From contig JABXGS010000164.1 of NCBI GenBank assembly GCA_016550425.1, positions 1 to 57,377 of the forward strand: 57,377 nt of DNA, written 5' to 3'. This DNA is from an archaeon. GTDB taxonomy: Archaea; Asgardarchaeota; Hermodarchaeia; Hermodarchaeales; Hermodarchaeaceae. The notes beneath the pieces are model-generated. The model was not told the origin of the DNA. It did not search any database and worked only from the letters and a program-made list of their open reading frames with translations. Position 1 is the stretch's first letter. Each line of letters opens with the position of its first letter. Below are positions 7,439-15,085 of this stretch, in pieces. Made by a program: the position numbers and the translations under genes.

Positions 7439-8449
7439 GTGTCCCTAAGATCGTATATAGTCAGCCGTATCCTTATGACGATTCCAATGATTTTGCTACT
7501 TCTCACACTCGTATTCTTCGTTGTCCGAGTTATGCCTGGTGATCCAGCACTATTGCATTTTGAGCGGCGAGTAGATCCCGCAGCTCTTGCTGAATTTCGG
7601 AGGCGTTTAGGATTAGATCTTCCCATTTTAGTCCAGTATATCAACTATCTAGGTGGGCTCCTTGTTGGTAATTTTGGGATATCGATGCAAGACTATTCCC
7701 CCATTTCCCAACATATTGCTGCAAGGTTTCCTGCAACACTCGAGTTAACCATTTTTTCCTTGTTGTTTGCGGTCTTAGTTGGAATTGCCCTTGGAGTAAC
7801 ATCCTCGAAGAGATACGATTCTACTACGGATCATTCAATCAGACTTTTCGGTATTATAACCTATGCCATCCCCGTGTTTTTCTTGGGTATGGTCTTTCAG
7901 CTTGTATTTGCAGTATGGCTACATGTCTTACCGTCTGGGACAAGATTTGATCCACATTATGTTGCACCGCCAAGAATAACGGGTCTCTACACAATTGACA
8001 GCCTGTTAACTGGTAATTTATGGGCATTTATGGTTTCCATTCGATACCTGATACTTCCTAGTGTTACTTTGGGACTCGTGCTTTGTGGAATTTTCATTCG
8101 TTTGACCCGAACTAACATGCTTGAAACACTTCGAAAGGATTTCGTAGTTGCAGCAGAAGCCAGAGGCCTTTCAGACTCCAGAATCACTTATCGTTATGCG
8201 CTCAGGAATGCATTTCTCCCAATCTTGACAATGATTGGTCTACAATTTGCAGTTCTTCTTGCCGGTGCTATTCTGACTGAGACTACATTCAGTTGGCCAG
8301 GTCTAGGAACCTATTTAGTCGATCGAATTGCTCATCGAGACTACACAGCTATTCAGGGCACCGTAGTGTTCTTTGGGATTCTTGTGGCTGCTGTAACATT
8401 GATAGTCGACGTTTTATATGCAATCCTTGATCCGCGAATAAGACTCTAA
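7439..8449 (+). CDS. Oligopeptide ABC transporter permease (DppB type)
   Basis: A 336-residue permease with six membrane spans. The start RSYIVSRILMTIPMILLLLT and PGDPALLHF are characteristic of DppB/OppB, and the ATPase-coupling EAA loop is seen as EAARGL-like VVAAEARGLSDSRITYRYAL followed by RNAFLPILTMIG. GTG start at 7439 with AAGGTGAG upstream. The 80-base gap after the binding protein shows no clear terminator. Forms the channel with the next gene. Confidence 0.93.
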   Translation: MSLRSYIVSRILMTIPMILLLLTLVFFVVRVMPGDPALLHFERRVDPAALAEFRRRLGLDLPILVQYINYLGGLLVGNFGISMQDYSPISQHIAARFPATLELTIFSLLFAVLVGIALGVTSSKRYDSTTDHSIRLFGIITYAIPVFFLGMVFQLVFAVWLHVLPSGTRFDPHYVAPPRITGLYTIDSLLTGNLWAFMVSIRYLILPSVTLGLVLCGIFIRLTRTNMLETLRKDFVVAAEARGLSDSRITYRYALRNAFLPILTMIGLQFAVLLAGAILTETTFSWPGLGTYLVDRIAHRDYTAIQGTVVFFGILVAAVTLIVDVLYAILDPRIRL

Positions 8450-8461
8450 GAGCTGGTAAAG

Positions 8462-9727
8462 ATGGGAAACACCAAAACAATTAGTGGTGTCTTTATTTAC
8501 TTGAGACTTATTGAAGAACCCTTCCGCAATCGGTCGAAACTTTGGTGGATTGTGCTGGGCGTAATAATGGGATGTACACTGGCTTTAGTTTCCAGCCTTA
8601 TTATATTAGCTGCGAGGTCCAATAGCGGTCTAGGAATCCCAGTTGTTGTGGGAACTATCTTTTTTGCAGTGTCAATGCTAGTCACCGATTTCTTACGGAC
8701 TCTCTTGGTTCGCCAGGGAACCTTGTCAACAAGAATGGGAACGTTGTTTGTGATTGGTGTTTATTGCCTATTTGGAATCATCACAATTCCTGTTAGCATC
8801 TTTATTCTTCCTTTAGCATGGTTTGATCTTTGGACAGTATTTGTAATGGGCGGTGCTATTCTTGGAATTTTGCTACTCTTTCTCTACCATGGATATTCTA
8901 TGTTGAAAGAAAGGGGTTCCCCTGGATTTTTGGCTATCTCAGGATTGTTGATGGTGCTTGCTATCATCTATATGACCGTTGTTGCGTATTGGATCGTCCC
9001 CTATGACCCCTTCACGATCAATGTTGGACCAATACTTTTTCCTCCGAGCCCTGGTTATCCTCTAGGAACTACTTCGCTGGGACAGGACTTACTTAGTAGA
9101 ACCATTGCTGGCGGTGCCATCATGTTACAAGTGGCATTTATTTCGGTGGTGGTTTGTTTCTTTGTTGGAGTTCCATTGGGGCTAATCGCCTCATATAGGG
9201 GAGGAATTTTTGATCGTGTACTATCACTTGTCATGGATAGTATCTTTGCATTCCCCGGTCTGGTTCTGGCCATCGCCATTGCAGCAATGCTCGGGCCAGG
9301 TGTTGTTAACATGGCTTTTGCAATTGCCGTCGTTTACGTCCCCTCTTACTTTAGAGTGCTCCGGAGCCAAGTTCTTACTATCAAAGAACTCCCTTACGTC
9401 GAAGCAGCTAAAGTCATGGGTGCTAGAGACAGAGACATCATGTTCAGATATATTCTGCCTAATGCCATAGCCTCAGTCGTTGTTGTGATGTCCATTAACT
9501 TTGCAGATGCAGTTCTCACTGCTGCGGGGTTGACATTTGTGGGTTTGGGACTTCCGATTGATATTGCTGATTGGGGATGGGACCTGACCTTTGGCTGGCA
9601 TCAACTAATAACTGGCGCGTGGTGGGTTATCACATTCCCTGGCCTTATGATCGTCTTACTTGCGCTAGGATTCACCCTGGTTGGTGAAGGATTAAATGAA
9701 ATACTAACACCGATGCTTAAGGACTAG
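8462..9727 (+). CDS. Oligopeptide ABC transporter permease (DppC type, extended N-terminus)
   Basis: A 421-residue permease, over 100 residues longer than ordinary DppC/OppC. The C-terminal two-thirds are standard: YPLGTTSLGQDLLSRTIAGG, the EAA loop YVEAAKVMGARDRDIMFRYI and LPNAIASVVVVMSINFADAV. The extra part, residues about 25-165, holds several additional hydrophobic helices before the canonical first helix (FLAISGLLMVLAIIYMTVVAYW). The stop TAG is immediately followed by the ATG of the next gene, showing tight coupling. Confidence 0.9.
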   Translation: MGNTKTISGVFIYLRLIEEPFRNRSKLWWIVLGVIMGCTLALVSSLIILAARSNSGLGIPVVVGTIFFAVSMLVTDFLRTLLVRQGTLSTRMGTLFVIGVYCLFGIITIPVSIFILPLAWFDLWTVFVMGGAILGILLLFLYHGYSMLKERGSPGFLAISGLLMVLAIIYMTVVAYWIVPYDPFTINVGPILFPPSPGYPLGTTSLGQDLLSRTIAGGAIMLQVAFISVVVCFFVGVPLGLIASYRGGIFDRVLSLVMDSIFAFPGLVLAIAIAAMLGPGVVNMAFAIAVVYVPSYFRVLRSQVLTIKELPYVEAAKVMGARDRDIMFRYILPNAIASVVVVMSINFADAVLTAAGLTFVGLGLPIDIADWGWDLTFGWHQLITGAWWVITFPGLMIVLLALGFTLVGEGLNEILTPMLKD

Positions 9728-10744
9728 ATGGAAATGCGTGCCCTTCTCGAAATTCGTAATTTGACTGTTGAATATAAAACGCGTTTAGGCACCGCCAGGG
9801 CAGTGGATAATGTTTCCTTAACTCTTGAGGAAAACAAAACCCTTGGTCTTGCAGGTGAATCAGGCTGTGGAAAATCAACTTTGGGTAGATCAATTATACG
9901 TCTTGTTTCTCATCCTGGTCGCATACTTGAAGGTGAAATTCTACTCAATCTTGATGAGGACGTGCCTTATGAGGAGGGAGTTGTTAAGAAAGGACAAATC
10001 GATCTAATGCAGCTTAATAATGAGCAGATGAGAGCACTTCGAGGTAGAAAGCTCGCATACATCTTTCAAGACCCTATGACCTCCCTAAATCCTATGATTA
10101 GAATTGGTCAGCATTTTGTGGAAATACAACAAACGCACAACCCAGATATTTCTACTGAAGATGCTCAGAAGGCTGCAAGGGATCTTCTTGAAGAATTAGA
10201 CATTCTTCCTGAACGTGTTTTAGATTACCCGCACCAGTTCAGTGGAGGTATGCGCCAACGCGTTATGATTGGTTTAGGAATTGCTTTGACACCACAACTG
10301 CTGATAGCTGATGAGCCGACCACCTCCCTCGATGTGATTGTGGAGGCACAGATTCTGAAGCTAATTGCAGGTCTCAAGAAAGAGTTCAATCTGAGTATGA
10401 TGTTAATTACACATAATCTGGGAGTATTGGCTCAGACAGCTGATAGTATCGCCATCATGTATACTGGCAGAATTATGGAAGTGGCTCCGACTGAGGCATT
10501 GTTCAAGTCTCCTCAGCATCCATATACAAAAGCTCTACTGCAATCAGTTCCTGATGTAACAAAACCGGATAAAAAGCTCGCCTGGATTCCTGGAACACCA
10601 CCCAGTCTTACTGAGCCTTTTCCGGGTTGCATGTTTAGACCGCGATGTCCGTATGCGATGGAAATTTGTGAAGTAGAACCGCCTCCGCTGAAAAAGAGTG
10701 AGTCGGGAGGAATCGTCGCATGCTATCTCTATGAGGGGGCGTAA
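9728..10744 (+). CDS. Oligopeptide ABC transporter ATPase (DppD type)
   Basis: A 338-residue ATPase: Walker A GESGCGKST, Q-loop FQDPMTSLNP, signature FSGGMRQRV, Walker B LLIADEPTTSLD, switch His in LITHNLG. The C-terminal oligopeptide-specific extension carries a cysteine cluster (CMFRPRCPYAMEIC) that in relatives may hold an iron-sulfur cluster. Start ATG 9728 abuts the previous stop; ATG 9734 is an alternative. Pairs with the DppF-type ATPase that follows after two bases. Confidence 0.94.
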   Translation: MEMRALLEIRNLTVEYKTRLGTARAVDNVSLTLEENKTLGLAGESGCGKSTLGRSIIRLVSHPGRILEGEILLNLDEDVPYEEGVVKKGQIDLMQLNNEQMRALRGRKLAYIFQDPMTSLNPMIRIGQHFVEIQQTHNPDISTEDAQKAARDLLEELDILPERVLDYPHQFSGGMRQRVMIGLGIALTPQLLIADEPTTSLDVIVEAQILKLIAGLKKEFNLSMMLITHNLGVLAQTADSIAIMYTGRIMEVAPTEALFKSPQHPYTKALLQSVPDVTKPDKKLAWIPGTPPSLTEPFPGCMFRPRCPYAMEICEVEPPPLKKSESGGIVACYLYEGA

Positions 10745-10746
10745 TT

Positions 10747-11727
10747 ATGTCTTTACTTGAAGTTAAGAATATCGTGAAGTATTTCCCGGTCCAGAAGGGC
10801 TTTCTTGATACTCTTCTAACCAAGCAAAAAGAATTTGTCAAAGCAGTAGACGACGTTTCCTTTGAAATCGAAGAGGGGGAAGTTTTCGGCCTTGCAGGAG
10901 AGAGTGGCTCAGGGAAGACAACTATGGGGAGACTTGTTGTGCGATTACTAGATCCCACAGCTGGGCAAATTTTCTTTGATGGCAAAGACATTGCTAAGAT
11001 TCGCGGAAAAGAACTACGATTATTAAAGCGGAGACTTCAGTTCACCTTTCAAGATCCTTCATCATCACTAAACCCGCGATTGAAGATTGGAGACGCAATT
11101 GCTGATGCGCTGAGGTTCCAAGGGATTGGAACACGGAGTGAACAGAAGCAGCGAGCAATGAAGATTCTAGAACGAGTAGGTCTTTCCCCAGCTAGCTCCT
11201 TTTATGATAGGCTTCCTCATCAACTCAGTGGCGGTCAAAAGCAGAGAGTTGTGTTTGGGAGAGCTATCATTCTCGAACCAGAATTTGTCGTCACCGACGA
11301 ACCGGTTGCGATGGTCGATGTTTCAGTTAGAGCTCAGATTCTGGAGCTCATGAAAGACTTGCAGAAGGAATACAGCCTGACTTATCTTTTTATCTCCCAT
11401 GATCTTGCCACTGCACGGCATGTCTGTGACCGGATTGGCATTATGTATCTGGGGAAGATTGTAGAGATTGCTGATATAGACCAAATCTATGAGGATTCAC
11501 TTCATCCTTATGCTGTTGGTTTGATGGCTGCAATACCTGTGCCAGATCCTAAGGTAGAGAAGGGAGAGACAATTCCCAAGGGCGAAATTCCCAGTCCAAT
11601 TAATCCACCACCGGGATGCAATTTTCATCCACGATGTCCTAGAGCTTTTGAACCATGCCCGGTGGAAGAACCCGAGCTTCGTGAAGTTAAGAAGAACCAT
11701 TGGGTAGCCTGTCATCTATATGATTAA
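10747..11727 (+). CDS. Oligopeptide ABC transporter ATPase (DppF type)
   Basis: A 326-residue ATPase: Walker A GESGSGKTT, Q-loop FQDPSSSLNP, signature LSGGQKQRV, Walker B FVVTDEPVAMVD, switch His in FISHDL. The tail has the cysteine pattern CNFHPRCPRAFEPC as in its partner. ATG 10747 lies behind a purine-rich GAGGGGG. It is the last gene of the operon; no strong terminator is visible after 11727. Confidence 0.94.
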   Translation: MSLLEVKNIVKYFPVQKGFLDTLLTKQKEFVKAVDDVSFEIEEGEVFGLAGESGSGKTTMGRLVVRLLDPTAGQIFFDGKDIAKIRGKELRLLKRRLQFTFQDPSSSLNPRLKIGDAIADALRFQGIGTRSEQKQRAMKILERVGLSPASSFYDRLPHQLSGGQKQRVVFGRAIILEPEFVVTDEPVAMVDVSVRAQILELMKDLQKEYSLTYLFISHDLATARHVCDRIGIMYLGKIVEIADIDQIYEDSLHPYAVGLMAAIPVPDPKVEKGETIPKGEIPSPINPPPGCNFHPRCPRAFEPCPVEEPELREVKKNHWVACHLYD

Positions 11728-12021
11728 TCCCTGTATTACCCTCCCCCCTCCGGATCACATTCCTATATTTGCAGATAAGACACTCCAGCTCTTTTCATTT
11801 CAGTTGATGGTTTTGTCTCACCAAGTAGGTTGAAGTCAATAATGCTAATTATCACTTGATATCAGCCATCCTGATGAATTTCGAAGACATACTTGCGTAG
11901 GATCTTTCAAGTGATGTGAAAGATAGATTTGTTTCACATCGTTTACTATCCTTTGAGTTTCGAAAAAAAAGAAAAAAGGAAGTAATGCCGTGGCAGACAT
12001 CACTTCAAGGAGACCGTGTTT
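11728..12021. other. Gap after the peptide transporter operon
   Basis: Contains one copy of the dispersed element (11880-11940) and, at about 11964-11999, a decayed version of the - strand terminator found after the intact 101-aa gene (AGTAATGCC then GGCAGACATCACT). No gene seen. Confidence 0.5.
11880..11940 (+). repeat. Dispersed intergenic element, copy 5 (near consensus)
   Basis: TTCGAAGACATACTTGC, then a perfect 9-bp hairpin: GATGTGAAA (11913-11921) and TTTCACATC (11932-11940) around GATAGATTTG. Confidence 0.85.
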
Positions 12022-12324
12022 TTAGGTTGTTTTGAACCCATAGAGTGGTAAGGCTTCTTCAGGGGTCCATACTGGTTCTATGCGCATTTTGTAGCCTTTG
12101 ATCGGGATGAATTTGGCCATGACCTGGTTTAAATAGGCGAGACCTTCTTTGGCCTTGGCATCATTGATTTCATAGAACGTGTACGTTTTGATGTCATCTG
12201 CAGCAGAAATGAATTGGTATAAATGTTTGACAAATTTGGGTCGTTGAGGTAATTCTCATAAGAATACCTTGACAACCTCCTTAACCATGTGTGGGGGAAA
12301 CTGGTTAGTTAGCATGACGTGCAT
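12022..12324 (-). pseudogene. Broken paralogue of the 101-aa protein at 36406-36711
   Basis: Read on the - strand from ATG 12324 the translation begins MHVMLTNQFPPHMVKEVVK, meets an in-frame TGA at codon 23, then continues ELPQRPKFVKHLYQFI to GYKMRIEPVWTPEEALPLYG and FKTT, matching the intact protein at 36406-36711 throughout. One codon is deleted next to the stop. The TGA falls where the intact copy has charged residues (IKREYPKTP), so recoding is unlikely and the gene is judged inactivated. Flanks are also shared: a CTCCCCTAATTGG block and TATA box upstream, and terminator remnants downstream, showing duplication of a segment of about 500 bases. Confidence 0.85.
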
Positions 12325-12489
12325 GCAGTTATGACCTCCAACTTTTACTTGAGGATCTATAGATTACTCCCTATAGACTCCCCTAATTGGATGCTTTCAA
12401 AGCCAATTTTATAAAAAGGATAAGTTACTTGTTTACGTTGGTATTGCTGCAGTTTTATTTTCAAGATGTTGTTCGCCACCTTATAGGAA

Positions 12490-12555
12490 GTCGAAGACGT
12501 ATATGCGATTTGTTACTATTAGCTCGAAAGATATGATTAGTTCCGCATCATTAGT
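12490..12555 (+). repeat. Dispersed intergenic element, copy 6
   Basis: GTCGAAGACGTATATGCGATT, then GCTCGAAAGATATGATTAGTT and CCGCATCATTAG, a decayed hairpin. It lies at the same place relative to the pseudogene as copy 16 does to the intact paralogue. The gap 12325-12631 otherwise holds the pseudogene promoter (TATA-like TTTTATAAAA at about 12408) and no gene. Confidence 0.7.
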
Positions 12556-12631
12556 ATTCCTTGAATCATCATCGAGAATTCCTTTTTATTTCAAGATAAC
12601 AAAGGGTTAGTATATTGGACCTCGAAGGCTG

Positions 12632-13465
12632 GTGGAGTTACCTGTATTGAATAATTCTTCGTCTGTAGATGAGTTGAAGCCGAAGACCTGGGGTGGGTTC
12701 TGGGATATCTTTGGTGAGGTTCTTGTTGACCTGCTAGACATTCAGGAGGGGCAGCGGGTTTTAGATATTGGCACTGGCGGGGGTTCCGTGCTCTATCCCC
12801 TGTCGAAAAAAGTTGGTGCATCGGGACGTGTCATTGGCGTCGAAACATGCTATCATTGTGTGGAAAATACCAATGCGGAAATCAAGCGGTGCAAGATTTG
12901 CAATTCCGTGGTGCGCTATATGGATGCTCGTGAAGCGGATTTCGAGGAGCACTCGTTTGATTGCATTACGGCAGGATTCATTGGGTGGGATAATTACTTT
13001 GACTTTAAGACGCTTGAGTATAAGAAACCCGACGACCTGATGGAGGCAATTTGTAGGTTTCTCAAACCGAAAGGGAAGTTTGGTATGAGTACGTGGCTCC
13101 TGCAGGAGGATCTGGATTGGATGTATGAGTTTCTCTCAGTGCAGTCCATTGAGTGTAAACGCAATTATCATCTTGAGAATGAGAAGGGATGGGAAAAAAT
13201 CCTATCAATAGCGGGATTCCAGAAAATACGAAGCCGCACCCATCAGGCTTCATTTACTTATGATACCTTTGATTTCTGGTGGAAAGAGATGATGGACTAT
13301 GAGTGGCCTGTTACAGGCAACAACAGTGAGGTGGTTACTGATTCCATAAAGGCAGCAGCGTTTGACTCATTACAAGGTCGGTTGACGGAGACTGGCGGAA
13401 TCCCCTTCAGGCGAGATGCACTCTTTGTGACGGCAATCCGACCGGACAATACACCGAGTTCTTGA
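12632..13465 (+). CDS. Class I SAM-dependent methyltransferase
   Basis: A 277-residue methyltransferase. Motif I is RVLDIGTGGGSVLYPL (about residues 40-55), motif II VIGVETCYHCVENTNAEI, motif post-I and acceptor region VVRYMDAREADFEEHSFDCI. Ubiquinone/menaquinone-type (UbiE-like) architecture with a large insertion after FLKPKGKFGMSTW. The substrate cannot be told. A pair of cysteines (CKIC, about residue 88-91) is unusual and may be structural. GTG start at 12632; the ribosome site is weak, so an in-frame downstream start is possible. Single gene, convergent with the QueG-like gene. Confidence 0.85.
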   Translation: MELPVLNNSSSVDELKPKTWGGFWDIFGEVLVDLLDIQEGQRVLDIGTGGGSVLYPLSKKVGASGRVIGVETCYHCVENTNAEIKRCKICNSVVRYMDAREADFEEHSFDCITAGFIGWDNYFDFKTLEYKKPDDLMEAICRFLKPKGKFGMSTWLLQEDLDWMYEFLSVQSIECKRNYHLENEKGWEKILSIAGFQKIRSRTHQASFTYDTFDFWWKEMMDYEWPVTGNNSEVVTDSIKAAAFDSLQGRLTETGGIPFRRDALFVTAIRPDNTPSS

Positions 13466-13587
13466 CTAGTGGGGGAGGTAGTTGTTCTGGACATCGTAGG
13501 TAATTCATCGATAGGTTCGAAAACACTATTGCGATTCTGGAGTATGATTCGTGCCAGGTTATCTCATGGATTTGGAGCCGTTTCGTG

Positions 13588-14343
13588 TCAATGGGTTTTG
13601 GTTCTGCGAGGTCTCCCAATAGGGCAGGCATCAATACAGATTATGCATTCGATGTAACTATTGGGTGTTGGTCGTTGAGTGAGTTTCTTTTCGACGTCTC
13701 GCACTTCCTTGGAGACATCTTGGGCTTGTGGTTGTTCGGCTGCATATGTTAGGCAGCGGGTAATTTTGATTTTGTATGGTTCTAAGGCCTTGGTGGGACA
13801 GGCTTTGAGGCATTTCTCACAGTCACCACACAGGTCATCTGTGAAAGGGTCATCAGTGGTTAGCTCGGCATCTGTGAGTATGGCAATTAATCGGATCCGC
13901 GGACCGTAGGTTGGATTTATCAAAAGAGTATTTTTCCCCTGACTGCCCATTCCACATCTCACTGCAGACGTTTTGAGCGGAATTGATAGAGTGAGGCATG
14001 TTTCATGCCCCCGCTTGGTCAGGTATTCAACGATTGTCCAGGCTTTATTTTTTAAGATTTCATAATACAGTTGATAACGTTCCAAAGACACCTCGGGTGT
14101 TCGCTTGTCGCGATCTCGAAGATAGGTTGAATCGACGGCGATATTGAGAGATTTGTCCCACGCGTAGTACCCCAACACCATCACGGATTTTACGTTTGGT
14201 AACACCTCTTCTGGTGTTCGCAGATTTTGAACGGTGTGGACCCAGCCATGTGGTAGACCGTGCAGCTTTTCTGGAGTAGTAATGCCCACAGTAACAAACC
14301 CCGCATCCATTGCTCGTTTCTTAAGCTCATCTGTCAGCGTCAT
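13588..14343 (-). CDS. QueG-like double-cluster iron-sulfur protein
   Basis: A 251-residue protein related to epoxyqueuosine reductase (QueG, COG1600) and reductive dehalogenases. It has the conserved AVRCGMGSQGKNTLLINPTYG region of the family and two C-terminal ferredoxin-type motifs: CGDCEKCLKACPTKAL (about residues 170-185) and a partner CIICIDACPIG (about 230-240). It lacks the C-terminal HEAT repeats of bacterial QueG, and so may act on another substrate. Start placed at ATG 14343 because GGAAGG lies 9 bases upstream; the frame opens eight codons earlier at a GTG. It is not in an operon. Confidence 0.8.
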   Translation of the reverse strand: MTLTDELKKRAMDAGFVTVGITTPEKLHGLPHGWVHTVQNLRTPEEVLPNVKSVMVLGYYAWDKSLNIAVDSTYLRDRDKRTPEVSLERYQLYYEILKNKAWTIVEYLTKRGHETCLTLSIPLKTSAVRCGMGSQGKNTLLINPTYGPRIRLIAILTDAELTTDDPFTDDLCGDCEKCLKACPTKALEPYKIKITRCLTYAAEQPQAQDVSKEVRDVEKKLTQRPTPNSYIECIICIDACPIGRPRRTKTH

Positions 14344-14495
14344 TTTCAGCATCCTTCCAATATTCACTGTTCAGGTATTTAGTAAGTTAGTGTACAGATT
14401 CTGTAAAATGATTCTTACAGACTAAAACTGTGCGTTGATGGTATTTTGCATTAACCAAGCGGTTTCTCCAGTTGATTTATGCCAGTTAATTTAGT

Positions 14496-14558
14496 TTCAA
14501 AGACACAAATGCCTTATCTCGAACTAACGATGTGAAAGATGATTTGTTTCACATCATA
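14496..14558 (+). repeat. Dispersed intergenic element, copy 7
   Basis: TTCAAAGACACAAATGC, then perfect hairpin arms GATGTGAAA (14529-14537) and TTTCACATC (14547-14555) around GATGATTTG, and ATCAT. Preceded by AACCAAGCGGTTTCTCC and GATTTATGCC, matching the leading boxes of copies 3 and 4. Confidence 0.85.
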
Positions 14559-14583
14559 CTGTTTCGGGTGGGTAACCAATATT

Positions 14584-14988
14584 CTAGCCAATGAGTGGCA
14601 TGATCGTGTACTTCACCTGTTGGAGTCCTCGTATGGCTCGGATTCGGCTAATGAACTCGGTTACATCTTTGGCTTCTCCCTCAGCAATGAATACCTCTAG
14701 GCAATAGGTTTCACCAAGGTGTAAGTGCATATTACCAGATACAATATGGCTGTGGGCATGACGAAGGCGTGTTAATCGTTCATCGACTCCTGGCAGCTCG
14801 TGAGCGGAGATGGCGGTGATGGTGGCTGTCACTCGTCCTCCTTCAAATTGTTGGAGTTCAAATTCTGAAAGCGCAGTGCGAACCGCATCCCGAATCGCCT
14901 CTGACCGACTGGAATACCCCCGTTCCTTCATGAAGTGGTCCAATTGTTTCAGTAGTTGGGCGGTTAATGATATGCTAATAATAGGCAT
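14584..14988 (-). CDS. nikR-like: NikR-like metal-responsive regulator
   Basis: A 134-residue ribbon-helix-helix plus ACT-like regulator. N-terminus ISISLTAQLLKQLDHFMKE and RGYSSRSEAIRDAVRTAL form the DNA-binding domain (residues 2-50). The C-terminal metal domain has the NikR pattern HAHSHIVSGNMHLHLGETYC, giving a His upstream, His-x-His and Cys as the square-planar nickel site. Nickel or another divalent metal would trigger DNA binding. It is divergent, 97 bases away, from a P1B-type metal ATPase, so an exporter rather than the usual nickel importer may be its target. ATG start at 14988. Confidence 0.9.
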   Translation of the reverse strand: MPIISISLTAQLLKQLDHFMKERGYSSRSEAIRDAVRTALSEFELQQFEGGRVTATITAISAHELPGVDERLTRLRHAHSHIVSGNMHLHLGETYCLEVFIAEGEAKDVTEFISRIRAIRGLQQVKYTIMPLIG

Positions 14989-15019
14989 ACAATCACATTA
15001 TTAATTCAAGGGTCTATTT

Positions 15020-15036
15020 TTAATAAATATTATTAA
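15020..15036. promoter_or_regulatory. Palindrome between NikR-like and metal ATPase genes
   Basis: TTAATAA-ATA-TTATTAA, a perfect 7-bp inverted repeat in the divergent intergenic region. A nearby CTTAATAGA may be a half site. It could be the operator of the NikR-like protein, or simply an AT-rich core promoter; the known E. coli NikR site (GTATGA spaced 16) is not present. Confidence 0.4.
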
Positions 15037-15085
15037 GAATCGCCATTTGAATTAGCACTATCTTAATAGATGCAATGACTATCAG

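Noticed and set aside
12256..12258. In-frame TGA in the 101-aa paralogue as a selenocysteine codon
   Set aside because: The intact copy has no Cys there, one codon is also lost beside it, and no SECIS-like hairpin was seen. A dead gene is simpler.
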